DNA from: Vreelandella nigrificans
GTDB lineage: Bacteria; Pseudomonadota; Gammaproteobacteria; Pseudomonadales; Halomonadaceae
Assembly (NCBI RefSeq): GCF_002374315.1
Contig: NZ_NWUX01000016.1
Location: 1 to 64,000, forward strand
DNA: 64,000 bases
Direction of reading: 5' to 3'
Under the pieces are notes generated by a model. That model was not told the origin of the DNA. It ran no database searches and worked only from the letters and a program-made list of their open reading frames with translations. Both the position numbers and the translations under genes were made by a program. Shown piece after piece: positions 1-8,523 of the stretch; within the stretch, counting starts at the first letter, position 1, and every line of letters starts with the position of its first letter.

Positions 1-2
1 TT

Positions 3-185
3 TCTGAGGCCGCTGTGCTTTATCTGCGCGGCAATCCAGGTGCACAAAAGCTGTTGCAACGCTTCCAGAAACGCATGAGTAAAGCTAAAGCTTTATCGGC
101 TCTGGCCCACAAGTTGGGGCGTGCGGTCTATTTCATGTTAAAGAACGAAAAGGTGTTTGATGAACAACGCTTTTTAACGAGTTAG
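3..185 (+). mobile_element. IS110/IS1111-family transposase, C-terminal fragment (left edge truncated)
   Basis: The reading frame is open from the window edge and stops at 183-185, giving the last 60 residues. The ending reads LAHKLGRAVYFMLKNEKVFD, which is the usual C-terminal pattern of IS110-family (DEDD/transposase_20) recombinases, where a conserved Ser and small residues precede a helix ending near FMLK. These enzymes move an IS as a circular intermediate and are guided by an RNA encoded in a non-coding end of the element. Only the C-terminus is present, so intactness cannot be judged. Family call is from sequence style only. Confidence 0.75.
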
Positions 186-654
186 TCACGCAGCAGGATG
201 ATGATCAATGTCTAACTGGATCATCAAGGAGTGTGCTGAAACCGGGTGTCTGCTGACTGACTTTCATATCTAAAACCCGACTTCTACACCCAACTAGAAG
301 CCCGTCGCTTTGATTATCCATCCTGCTGGCGTGCACCAATACCCTGAGCGAGTGGGCTTACACCGGCTCTGAACCTGAAACTAACTGGGACTATAAAGTA
401 ACCCGCTGTTTGAATAGGACAGATGCTGGTTAACCGATGAATGTCTAGTGCCCCAGACCAACCTGCAAGGAGCAACCCGGTTTGGCAGTGGTGAACTACC
501 ACGTTAGAGAGCCTCAATAGGTGTTTGCTGTAAGCCACCAACAGCCAACGATGACAGATGAAGTAGGATCACTGGCTCAGGGACTTGATATTGACCGCTT
601 ACGCGGTCAATAAAAAATGCTGCGGCCTATTGACAGGCAGAAGGCTCATAGGTG
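186..654 (+). mobile_element. Non-coding right flank of the IS110/IS1111 element (possible guide-RNA region)
   Basis: About 470 bases without a convincing gene lie between the transposase stop and the end of the AbiJ-like gene. They hold a perfect 10-bp hairpin at 589-612 (TATTGACCGC, loop TTAC) and a segment around 628-651 (TTGACAGGCAGAAGGCTCAT) that looks like an IS1111-type subterminal right end. In the IS1111 group the guide (bridge/seek) RNA is encoded downstream of the transposase, so this stretch is where it would sit. The exact IS boundary, near 650, is an inference; the short minus-strand ORF at 314-541 looks spurious. Confidence 0.45.
589..612. terminator. Perfect 10-bp hairpin in IS flank, possible terminator
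   Basis: TATTGACCGC and GCGGTCAATA flank a four-base loop (TTAC). On the plus strand it is followed by a run of A and on the minus strand by little T, so it is either a weak terminator or a structural element of the IS right end. Confidence 0.4.
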
Positions 655-1494
655 TTAGCTTTTTTCACTTTGTTTGCCTAATACATAATTTACGAAAGCA
701 CTGCATGCAACGAGCATAAACTTAGCATCGCTATAGCTTATTGTGCTTTCTTCTAACAGTGCGTGGCGAATTCCATCTGAGTCACTGGTATAGCCATACA
801 AACTTGATAGCGCTTTCTTGAAAGCGGGATGCAACTTGTGTTTGGTCTCAATGGTGTTCAATGCATTACCAAGCGTGGCCTTGGAGTTTCCAGAAACTGC
901 TACACAAATTGACTCTATCGCACTTATTGACTCTTTGATCGAGTTTCTATAATCAGGTGACTTACGATCTGATAACAGCGCGAGAGCAGTTTGCAGATGT
1001 TTTCTTGCTCCGGAGTGTTTTGTAGTCGCGTCAATCGCAGATTCAATACTCTCTAACTCTTCAGCGCTTGTTATATCAGTTAGCTGAATTCCAACAAAAC
1101 GGTAAGCCGAAAGCTCTTTTTCCAATATATGGTTGCAAAAATCAGTGAATTTTTTTGCAAGACTTTCAGGGCAGTTCTGGGCGGTAAACTCAATAAAATC
1201 GTAAACCTCGTACCACTCACATTTAAAGAAATACTCTCTTACACGCCTATGAGCATCATCAAGGTAGCTAGGTAAATTATCTAAGGGCCTTTTAAAGAGA
1301 TTGTGCCAATAATGCTGGAACAAACCATATACATTAGAAGATTTAAATGTCTGGGAGTAATGGTTATATTCAATTTGCTCCCATATACAAATATGTAAAG
1401 CATTCCAAAGCCCATGCCTGAGAGCATCGTCCATTCCGTCCTTCTGAACAGAATCACGAACAATTGATAGCCCTTTCCTCTTTGAAAATAGCAC
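655..1494 (-). CDS. AbiJ-NTD4 / HEPN-type abortive infection protein
   Basis: A 279-residue protein. Residues 1-35 carry the pattern FSKRKGL..VRD..Q.D.MDDALRHGLWNAL, the signature of the AbiJ N-terminal domain type 4 found in abortive-infection proteins. The C-terminal part (about 165-275) is all-helical with a DSDGIRHALLE motif, as in HEPN-like domains that act as RNases or RNase-like toxins in AbiJ proteins. The start is GTG at 1494, chosen because TAGGAG lies seven bases upstream. There is no neighbouring defence gene; the stop lies a few bases from the presumed IS right end, so the IS may have landed just behind it. Function as a phage-defence effector follows from family membership and is not shown here. 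Confidence 0.75.
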   Translation of the reverse strand: MLFSKRKGLSIVRDSVQKDGMDDALRHGLWNALHICIWEQIEYNHYSQTFKSSNVYGLFQHYWHNLFKRPLDNLPSYLDDAHRRVREYFFKCEWYEVYDFIEFTAQNCPESLAKKFTDFCNHILEKELSAYRFVGIQLTDITSAEELESIESAIDATTKHSGARKHLQTALALLSDRKSPDYRNSIKESISAIESICVAVSGNSKATLGNALNTIETKHKLHPAFKKALSSLYGYTSDSDGIRHALLEESTISYSDAKFMLVACSAFVNYVLGKQSEKS

Positions 1495-1533
1495 ACTTAT
1501 CTCCTACGGAAGCTAACCGTTTTATTCATGCGC

Positions 1534-1787
1534 ATGCGCGTTTTTCTGGAAAGCCGTACCCTGCCAACAGGTACCTAAATTACTGATAGAAAAGGGTTGA
1601 ATACTATTTTTTCTCGTAAGTCTCGTGAGAAAAATGCGCATGCACATTAACCTTCATGATCATTTTTTCAAAATGGCACATAAGCATACAACGCCTTTTT
1701 ATAAACTATTGTTTTACCAAAACTTACAGCATACTTTCCCAGAAATATGCGCACTCATATTACAACCGCCACCAGAAAAACGCGCAT
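1534..1787. repeat. Inverted-repeat pair with two further partial copies
   Basis: ATGCGCGTTTTTCTGG at 1534-1549 is the exact reverse complement of 1772-1787. Degenerate copies lie at 1628-1642 and 1739-1754. Could be operators of an unseen regulator or ends of a lost small element. Confidence 0.5.
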
Positions 1788-1996
1788 TGTGAGCTGAGCG
1801 CTCCGTAAATATATGGTTATAGAGAACATCAGCTCAGGGTCGTTAGCAGCCTTTACACCCTACACCCCACTAAATTCAACCTAGCACAGGCTACTTAAGT
1901 GGGCTGGGTTTCTTAAGCGCTACATTTCAACGTTCTTTATGTAGTGAAGAAGCTATAGATATAAAGCTCAATCTACCCGGGTCACTCAAATTACAA

Positions 1997-2032
1997 AAAC
2001 AGAGGCCTGCGAGAAATCGCAGGCCTCTGTTT
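1997..2032 (-). terminator. Strong terminator of the BCCT gene
   Basis: A perfect 16-bp stem (AAACAGAGGCCTGCGA and its complement) with loop GAAA. On the minus strand the stem ends in a T run, nine bases after the BCCT stop codon. Confidence 0.9.
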
Positions 2033-2040
2033 CCTGTCAC

Positions 2041-3666
2041 CTACTCCTCCGGCCTTAGTGCTTTCTGGCTGGGTGGGCTGCCTACTTTCACTTCGCTGAG
2101 GTCCTCTTGGGCCAGGCCGCGGAACAGTGAGAACATCATGGCGAACACCAGAATAAACATCGGTAGGCCAACGACGGTAATCACTTCCTGCAGTGCGCTA
2201 AGCCCCGCATCGCCAGCCAGCACAATCAGCATGGCTGCTAGCATGCCCTCAGAGACACCCCAGAATACTCGCTGGTGCCAGGGGCCGGGGTCTGGGCTGC
2301 CGGTACACAGCATATCAACGACCAGGGAGGCGGAGTCTGATGAGGTGGCAAAGAAGATGGCGACGATCACTACCGCTAAGCCCTGAATCAAAGTGGCGGC
2401 TGGGAAGTTTTCGAAAAACGCGAACATGGCGAGGGGGATGCTTTCGCTGACAGCCGCGGAGAGTACCCCGGCTTGGTCTCCCATGGCTGCCCGGGCTTCG
2501 GCCCCAATCCCGTCTATTTCCATCGCTGACCAGCCAAAGATGGCAAACCAGACCAGCGTAAAGATGGAGGGGGCGAACAGCACCCCAAGGACAAACTCAC
2601 GGATGGTTCGCCCGCGTGAAATACGCGCCACAAAGATCCCAATAAAAGGCGACCAGGTGACTGTCCAGGCCCAATAGAACACTGTCCAGCTGCCTTGCCA
2701 TCCCCAGCCGGTGCCGTCATTGCTGGTGTAGCTCGCCAGTGTGTCATTCCAGAACGCCATGGGTAACAGGTTCGATATGTAGAGGCCAAAGGTCTCGACC
2801 ACGGCACGCAACAGGAAAACGGTCGAGCCGGTAAACAGCACAAACACCAGTAGGCCGACGGCCATCCCAATATTGATATTGGAGAGCCGTTTCACACCGG
2901 CATCCAGCCCCGCAACGATGGACCCCACGGCAACGGCCGTTAGCACGGCGATGATGATCACTTTCGTCATCACTGCATCCGGCACACCAAATAGCTCAGT
3001 TAGCCCTGCATTAATTTGCTGGGTGCCCAGGCCAATCGAAACCGCCACACCAAACAGGGTGCCGAGAATGGCAAAGATATCGAGGGTTTTGCCAATAGGG
3101 CCGTAAATGCGCTCGCCTATCAACGGGTAGAAGACCGAGCTGAAACGCATTGGCAGGTTGTAACGATAGATAAAGTACGCAAACGCCAGCCCAGGCATGG
3201 CGAAAATCGCCCAGGTATGCAACCCCAGGTGGTAGATCGAAAAGCTCATGGCATCGTCGGCGGCGGCCACCGAGAAGGGCTCTACACCCGGCCTAGGGGG
3301 AGCCGTAAAGTGGGAGATCGGCTCAGCCACGCCCCAGAACATTAATACCGTGCCGATACCACCGGCGAACAGCATGGTGAACCAGGAGATGTTGCTATAA
3401 GCCGGCTTGGCATCATTGCCACCCAGGCGAATCGCCCCGTAACGGCTAAGTGCCACCCACAGCAGGAACGCCACCCAGCTTGTCACCCCTAAAATAAAGA
3501 ACCAACCAAGGTTGGTCACAATCCATTGCCGTCCTGCGCCGAAGGCTTCGCCTATTGCGCCTGGTGCAATCAAAAGCGCCACCAGGAAAAGAATCATGAT
3601 CCCTGCGGATGTGAAAAAAATGGTGGGATCCGTTTTGAGGCCCAGCTTTCTCGCAAGTGCATCCAT
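2041..3666 (-). CDS. BCCT-family betaine/choline/carnitine-type transporter
   Basis: A 541-residue membrane protein with about 12 hydrophobic segments. Family hallmarks are FWGVAEPISHF near residue 110, the unwound-helix pattern GLGTQQINAGL near 212-222, and the tryptophan box WAWTVTWSPFIGIFVARISRG around 330-350. BCCT carriers take up quaternary amines such as betaine or choline, or ectoine, with Na+ or H+, commonly for osmoprotection in halophiles. The hydrophilic C-terminal tail is short, about 30 residues, unlike long-tailed osmosensing BetT. No choline dehydrogenase or betaine genes lie next to it, so the substrate is open. The start has GGGGAGA ten bases upstream. Confidence 0.92.
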   Translation of the reverse strand: MDALARKLGLKTDPTIFFTSAGIMILFLVALLIAPGAIGEAFGAGRQWIVTNLGWFFILGVTSWVAFLLWVALSRYGAIRLGGNDAKPAYSNISWFTMLFAGGIGTVLMFWGVAEPISHFTAPPRPGVEPFSVAAADDAMSFSIYHLGLHTWAIFAMPGLAFAYFIYRYNLPMRFSSVFYPLIGERIYGPIGKTLDIFAILGTLFGVAVSIGLGTQQINAGLTELFGVPDAVMTKVIIIAVLTAVAVGSIVAGLDAGVKRLSNINIGMAVGLLVFVLFTGSTVFLLRAVVETFGLYISNLLPMAFWNDTLASYTSNDGTGWGWQGSWTVFYWAWTVTWSPFIGIFVARISRGRTIREFVLGVLFAPSIFTLVWFAIFGWSAMEIDGIGAEARAAMGDQAGVLSAAVSESIPLAMFAFFENFPAATLIQGLAVVIVAIFFATSSDSASLVVDMLCTGSPDPGPWHQRVFWGVSEGMLAAMLIVLAGDAGLSALQEVITVVGLPMFILVFAMMFSLFRGLAQEDLSEVKVGSPPSQKALRPEE

Positions 3667-4058
3667 CGTTACGTCTCCCCGTGTTGTTATGCCCTGTCTT
3701 AAAGCTGGTCTTAAAACCGGCCTTTAAAACTAGCCTTTAAAGCTCTAGCCTCTAAAACTCTAGCCTTTAAAACTCTAGTCTCTAAAACAACGTAGGAGTT
3801 ATTTGCTGATCATGCCAAGCGCTCTGCTGATTAGTAGCAGCTCAGTGAATAGGTGTGTGGTTTGGCGGGTTAAGGAAGTAGCCGGTCTTTTATCTGTAAA
3901 TAGTGGTTAGGTTGGCTTAATCTTCTGGTTTTTTGTACTTTGGTGGGGTTTTTGCGCTGTTCATTCCTGGGCTGTAGCTGCCTTCGGTAATGGGAGTGAT
4001 CACGCCTGGGTGATAAGCTCTTAGACCTGATCAATCCGACCTTTGAGGCAAACTCACC
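3667..4058. other. Divergent promoter region of BCCT and sensor kinase genes
   Basis: About 390 bases between two divergent genes. The BCCT-proximal quarter is filled by a degenerate tandem repeat. The rest holds a small inverted repeat CTGCT/AGCAG (3824-3828 and 3836-3840) and no clear promoter that I would defend. Confidence 0.5.
3696..3789. repeat. Degenerate tandem repeat, 12-15 bp unit, about seven copies
   Basis: Successive copies follow the pattern CCTTTAAAACTCTAG, with early copies shortened to GTCTTAAAGCTG. Lies in the upstream region of the BCCT gene. One of several such arrays in the window. Confidence 0.8.
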
Positions 4059-5819
4059 GTGAGCAGAAAGATGTGGCTGCGCGCCCTGGTTGTAGCATCT
4101 CTGACGATGCTGAGCCTTTTGGGTCTCTGGTGGTTATGGCATTGGCAATACAGCCAAGCTGAAGCGGATGCCCAACGCCACGCCAATAATCGCCTGGCTC
4201 TCTATACCAGCAGCCTGCAAGGCGCGTTAGAGCGCTTTACCTATTTGCCTGGGTTGCTGGCCCAGCAGCCTTTAATTCAGGCTGTTTTGCGTGAACCCAG
4301 TGATATCTTCCTGTCTCCGGTCAATCAGCATCTGGCACTGGTAGCTGAGCGCTCAGGCGCTGATGCCATTTTCCTGATGAATCAACAAGGGGTCACCCTG
4401 GCCAGTAGCAATTATGAGCTCGATCAAAGCTTTATCGGCCATGACTATCGCTTTCGCCCCTATTTTTTTGATGCCATGCAGAGCGGCAGTGGTGAGTTTT
4501 TTGCGATAGGTAGCACAACCGGAGAGCCCGGCTATTTCACCTCTTACGCTGTCACGCTTTCCGATGATACTGGCGCTGAGGGCGTTCTGGTGGTGAAGGT
4601 TTCTCTGGAAGCGCTACAAGATGATTGGCGCCGAGCGCAAGAGAACGTCATTTTGTCGGATGCCAATGGCGTTGTGATACTTTCCAGCCGCGAGCAGTGG
4701 CGTTTTCGGCACATTGATGGGCTTTCTGAGGATGCTTTTGCGCAGATTGATGCCCAGCGCCAATTTCTTGATAAGCCGCTTTCGCCACTAGGTCAGCGCC
4801 TACGTGACGATACGCTGGTAATAGGTGGGCAGGGAGTCGGCGAGCGTTTTCTTGTCACTTCCTTGCCGCTTTCCACGCTGGGGTGGTCGATGCATTATCT
4901 GAGCCCGGTACGGCCGCTTTATACCAGTGCCCGTAACCTGCTTCTGGCTGGCCTAGTCACGCTTTTGGCGCTCCTGCTGTTTGGTCTGTGGCTGCGCGAA
5001 CGGCAAAAACGTCAGCATATGCGTGATGCTCAGGCAAAAATGATCCAGCAAACCAATATTCTGCTTGAAGAGCGTGTTCAGGAGCGCACTCAAGCGTTAG
5101 AGGATGCCCAGGCCGAGCTGGTTCAGGCGGGTAAGTTGGCTGCTTTAGGCACCATGGCGGCAGGGATTGCCCATGAACTCAACCAGCCGCTTTCTGGCAT
5201 ACGCACGTATGCGGCCAACGGCGAGCGGTTGCTGGCGCTTGGCCGCCTGGATATGGCAGGTGACAACTTTCAACGTATCCAGGTATTGAGTAAACGTCTG
5301 GCCCGGTTAATCGAGCAACTCAAGCTCTTCGCCCGTAAGGGCGGGAGCCGCGACAGCGTCAACCTCCAAGCCAGCCTGGACTTTATACTGGAGCTACTGG
5401 AGGAGCGTTGCCAGCAGCAGCAAGTGCGTTTGGAGCGGGACGGTGACTGGCAGCAGCCACTGCTGGTGCGTGGCGATGAAGTTCGCCTTGAACAGTTGCT
5501 CACCAACCTGCTGGGTAATGCTCTGGATGCTTTGAGTGACACATCAGGCGGTATAATTCGGTTGCATGCGGAGGTAACTCCAGAGCAGGTGCTATTAACT
5601 ATTCATGATAACGGTCCTGGTTTGCCTCAAGACGTTATTGAGCAGATGTTCGATCCGTTCTTCACCACCAAGCCGGTGGGCGAGGGGCTGGGGCTGGGGC
5701 TATTTATCAGCTACGGCATTGTTCAGGATCTTGGCGGCAAGCTTAGCGCTGGCAACCACTCCGCTGGAGGAGCGTGGTTTCGTCTGGCGTTACCACGTGG
5801 TGAGGAGACATCTTTATGA
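4059..5819 (+). CDS. DctB-like sensor histidine kinase
   Basis: A 586-residue two-component sensor. A membrane helix at about 7-28 and another at about 290-312 enclose a periplasmic double-Cache/PAS-like sensor domain, as in C4-dicarboxylate sensor DctB. A coiled coil (330-355) leads to the HisKA domain with phosphoacceptor H372 in GIAHELNQPLSG, then an ATPase domain with N box GNALDAL, G1 DNGPGL and G2 GEGLGLGL. The start is GTG at 4059 with GAGG ten bases upstream. The stop overlaps the next gene's ATG, so the two are translationally coupled. The TAXI-type TRAP transporter immediately downstream is its likely target. The ligand is unknown: DctB homologues paired with TAXI systems need not sense C4-dicarboxylates. 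Confidence 0.9.
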   Translation: MSRKMWLRALVVASLTMLSLLGLWWLWHWQYSQAEADAQRHANNRLALYTSSLQGALERFTYLPGLLAQQPLIQAVLREPSDIFLSPVNQHLALVAERSGADAIFLMNQQGVTLASSNYELDQSFIGHDYRFRPYFFDAMQSGSGEFFAIGSTTGEPGYFTSYAVTLSDDTGAEGVLVVKVSLEALQDDWRRAQENVILSDANGVVILSSREQWRFRHIDGLSEDAFAQIDAQRQFLDKPLSPLGQRLRDDTLVIGGQGVGERFLVTSLPLSTLGWSMHYLSPVRPLYTSARNLLLAGLVTLLALLLFGLWLRERQKRQHMRDAQAKMIQQTNILLEERVQERTQALEDAQAELVQAGKLAALGTMAAGIAHELNQPLSGIRTYAANGERLLALGRLDMAGDNFQRIQVLSKRLARLIEQLKLFARKGGSRDSVNLQASLDFILELLEERCQQQQVRLERDGDWQQPLLVRGDEVRLEQLLTNLLGNALDALSDTSGGIIRLHAEVTPEQVLLTIHDNGPGLPQDVIEQMFDPFFTTKPVGEGLGLGLFISYGIVQDLGGKLSAGNHSAGGAWFRLALPRGEETSL

Positions 5820-7198
5820 CCCAGTCATCTTCTACTCCTTTCTCTCGCATATCCGCCACCTCTCTGCCCGTTTGGTTGGTAGAAGACGAAGCCGATGTAC
5901 GCGACTCTCTCAGCCAGTGGCTGGAGGTCTCTGGATTAGAGGTACGGGCGTTTTCGCGTGCCCGCGAGGCGCTCAAGGCACTGCAGAGCGACCAGCAGTG
6001 TGGTGTCTTAATCAGTGACATCAAGATGCCCGAAATGGATGGTTTAGCGCTGTTTGCCGCCGTGCAAGAGCTTAACACGCCGCCCCCGGTGATTCTGATT
6101 ACAGGCCACGGCGATGTCCCAATGGCCGTTGCAGCGATTCAGCAAGGGGCCTGGGACTTCGTGCAAAAGCCCTTCGACCCTGAGCGCCTGGAAGAGTGTG
6201 CTCGTCGGGCACTGGAGCATCGCGCCCTGGCGCTGGAAAATCTGCAGTTGCAGCAAGCGCTACGCCAGAACCATCTGAGTACGCGGTTACTCGGGGATGC
6301 TTCGGGCATGCAAGCATTGCGGCGCCAAGTGGAAAACCTCGCTGCCAGCCGCGCTAACGTGGTTATCAACGGGGAAACTGGCAGCGGCAAAGAAGTTGTG
6401 GCCCGCGCCTTGCACGATTTTGGCACCGGTAGCCAAGGTGCCTTCGTGGCGTTGAACTGTGGCGCCATGAACAGCGAATTGATCGAATCGGAGCTGTTTG
6501 GGCATGAAAAAGGGGCCTTTACTGGAGCAGGAGAGCGGCGCATTGGCCGACTGGAAGCCGCCAGCCACGGCACCCTGTTTCTGGATGAAATCGAGTCACT
6601 GCCGCTGTCCGCCCAGGTCAAACTACTGCGCGCACTACAGGAGGGGGAGATCACTCGGCTAGGCAGCAACCAAGTGATCCGCCTCCATCTGCGGGTGGTA
6701 GCGGCAAGTAAAGAAAACTTGCTGGAGATGGTAGCGAAGGGCGATTTTCGCGAGGACCTCTATTATCGCCTGGCGATTGCTGAGCTAGCGATTCCCCCCT
6801 TGCGTGAGCGCCGTGAGGATATTCCGTTACTATTTCGCCATTTCTGCCATCAAGCTGCCGAGGTTCACGAAAGGCCCTTGCGCGAGCCCACAACGGAGCT
6901 ACTGACTGCCCTTAGCAATCATCGGTGGCCAGGTAATCTCCGCGAACTGCGTAATATCGCCACGCGTTTTATTCTGGGGCTGGACCTGCCCTGGCAAAGT
7001 TCGCCCAGACCACCACACCAAGCATGTGCGCTCTCTGCACGCATGGAAGCATTTGAGGCGACCGTCTTGAAAGAGACGCTCCAGCGCCATCAAGGCAACA
7101 TTCAAGCGGTGCTTGATGAACTCGACCTACCGCGCCGCACGCTCAATCAGAAAATGCAGCGCCACCAGTTACGCCGCGAAGACTTTCTCGTGCCCTAA
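5816..7198 (+). CDS. DctD-like sigma-54-dependent response regulator
   Basis: A 460-residue NtrC-family activator. The receiver domain (about 18-130) has phosphoacceptor D68 in LISDIKMPEMDG. The AAA+ domain (about 155-385) has Walker A GETGSGKE and an intact GAFTGA loop in ESELFGHEKGAFTGA, the contact to sigma-54. The C-terminus (about 415-455) is a Fis-type helix-turn-helix ending in RRTLNQKMQRHQL. It overlaps the kinase gene by four bases (ATGA). A GG-N10-GC promoter-like site before the downstream TRAP gene fits its role as activator of that operon. Confidence 0.92.
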   Translation: MTQSSSTPFSRISATSLPVWLVEDEADVRDSLSQWLEVSGLEVRAFSRAREALKALQSDQQCGVLISDIKMPEMDGLALFAAVQELNTPPPVILITGHGDVPMAVAAIQQGAWDFVQKPFDPERLEECARRALEHRALALENLQLQQALRQNHLSTRLLGDASGMQALRRQVENLAASRANVVINGETGSGKEVVARALHDFGTGSQGAFVALNCGAMNSELIESELFGHEKGAFTGAGERRIGRLEAASHGTLFLDEIESLPLSAQVKLLRALQEGEITRLGSNQVIRLHLRVVAASKENLLEMVAKGDFREDLYYRLAIAELAIPPLRERREDIPLLFRHFCHQAAEVHERPLREPTTELLTALSNHRWPGNLRELRNIATRFILGLDLPWQSSPRPPHQACALSARMEAFEATVLKETLQRHQGNIQAVLDELDLPRRTLNQKMQRHQLRREDFLVP

Positions 7199-7415
7199 TT
7201 ATAGGATCGATGCATCGGCCATTTTTTGCCGATGAGGGCAAAAAGCATCGGCGAAAAATGGCCGACGGTAGTGCCGCTGTCTTCGCCTTTTGTCGAATAA
7301 TAAAAAATATAACAAATTGATTTATATGCGTTTGTTTAAAATTGGCTGGCTTCTCGCTCTATGGGAAATGGAGTAGTGATTACTCCAACAATTCCAATAA
7401 GCTGGGAGCAACACC
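7199..7415. promoter_or_regulatory. Intergenic region with inverted repeat upstream of TAXI operon
   Basis: A near-perfect inverted repeat spans about 7214-7265: CGGCCATTTTTTGCCGATG and its complement differ by one base. It could terminate dctD-like transcription or be the enhancer bound by the response regulator, since it lies about 80-130 bp upstream of the presumed sigma-54 promoter. Confidence 0.5.
7342..7358 (+). promoter_or_regulatory. Candidate sigma-54 promoter for the TAXI TRAP operon
   Basis: TTGGCTGGCTTCTCGCT has GG (7344-7345) and GC (7356-7357) separated by exactly ten bases, the invariant spacing of -24/-12 elements. It lies 58 bases before the start codon and follows a DctD-like activator gene with an intact GAFTGA motif. 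The match outside GG/GC is only moderate. Confidence 0.55.
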
Positions 7416-8441
7416 ATGCTGAAACGCCAATTTCTCAAAACTGCACTTTGCCTCGCTACCGCCGCTGCACTAGGTGTCAGTGCCTCCGCTGTTACCGCCC
7501 AGGAACCCGCCGAGGGTGGCCAATACATCATGGGTACTGCCACTACCGGTGGCACTTTCTATCCGGTAGGCGTTGCGCTGTCCACACTGATACGTGTCAA
7601 GCTCGAACCCACCCACGGTATTTCTGTTTCTGCGATCAGCTCGGCGGGGTCAGCAGAAAACTTACGCCTAATGGATGACAACCAAGCCCAGTTCGGCATT
7701 CTTCAAGCGCTTTATGGCGCTTGGGCGTGGACCGGTGAGGGGCCGGTGCCCAAAGCCTATGACAATGTGCGCTCGGTTTCTATGTTGTGGCAGAACGTCG
7801 AGCACTTCGTGATGCGCAACGCACTGGTAGAAACCGGTACCATTGATGATTTGGCCAAACTGTATGGCCGCGGTTTTTCTATCGGTGCGCGTAATTCCGG
7901 TACCGAGGGCTCTGGTCGGCAGATTCTTGCTGGTCTGGACATCGACCCAGAAGAGATGAATATCGCCTACCTGGGCTACAGCGCAAGCGCTGACTCTATG
8001 CAAAACGGCAATATTGACGGTATGAATATACCGGCAGGTGTTCCGGCTTCCGCTGTGACCAGTGCCTACGCCAATATGGGCAGTGACATCACCACCCTGA
8101 ACGTGACCGCTGAGCAACTTGAGCGCATCAACAGCCAGTATCCGGTGTGGAGCGCTTTTGAAATTCCCGCTGAGACCTATCCCAGCCAAGACGCGCCAAT
8201 CAATACCATTGCCCAACCCAACATCCTGGTGGTTAACGCCGATGTTCCTGAAGAGCATGTGTATCAGATCACCAAGGCCATGTTCGAGAACCTTCCGTTC
8301 CTGAATAACATCCATCCTGCAACCCGTGATATGGCACTGGAAAAAGCCCTTGAGGGCCTGCCGATGCCACTGCATTCCGGTGCGGCACGCTATTTCCAGG
8401 AACAAGGCATTGAAATTCCCGAGCACCTTCTCGAAGGCTAA
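7416..8441 (+). CDS. TAXI-family TRAP transporter solute-binding protein
   Basis: A 341-residue periplasmic binding protein. Residues 1-28 form a signal peptide with likely cleavage after VTA. The mature start YIMGTATTGGTFYPVG and the pattern SAISSAGSAENLRLM are characteristic of the TAXI subfamily of TRAP binding proteins. It captures an acid such as glutamate, a dicarboxylate or an aromatic acid for the fused permease encoded 82 bases later. GGGAG precedes the ATG. The substrate cannot be read from sequence. Confidence 0.93.
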   Translation: MLKRQFLKTALCLATAAALGVSASAVTAQEPAEGGQYIMGTATTGGTFYPVGVALSTLIRVKLEPTHGISVSAISSAGSAENLRLMDDNQAQFGILQALYGAWAWTGEGPVPKAYDNVRSVSMLWQNVEHFVMRNALVETGTIDDLAKLYGRGFSIGARNSGTEGSGRQILAGLDIDPEEMNIAYLGYSASADSMQNGNIDGMNIPAGVPASAVTSAYANMGSDITTLNVTAEQLERINSQYPVWSAFEIPAETYPSQDAPINTIAQPNILVVNADVPEEHVYQITKAMFENLPFLNNIHPATRDMALEKALEGLPMPLHSGAARYFQEQGIEIPEHLLEG

Positions 8442-8523
8442 AGGCCTATCGCCCTGCATCTGCCTGGCATAAGCCGGGTGGATGGCCTCCCTATATGCCT
8501 TACCTAGTTTTATGAGGTACACC

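Larger units (their letters stand above)
1495..2040. other. 540-bp spacer with a repeated TGCGCATGC-type motif
   Basis: No gene seen. Four related sites share a core like CCAGAAAAAYGCGCATG: 1534-1549 (reverse orientation), 1628-1642, 1739-1754 and 1772-1787. The first and last form a perfect 16-bp inverted repeat 222 bp apart. The part near 1500-1510 holds the ribosome binding site of the AbiJ-like gene. The far end holds the BCCT terminator. Confidence 0.5.

Noticed and set aside
314..541. 75-residue minus-strand ORF in the IS flank
   Set aside because: No ribosome binding site or recognisable motif; lies in the presumed non-coding right end of the IS.
1512..1850. Possible integron attC site (GCTAACC ... 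GTTAGC)
   Set aside because: The core-like ends are over 300 bp apart, no paired L/R boxes are present, and no integrase or cassette array was seen.
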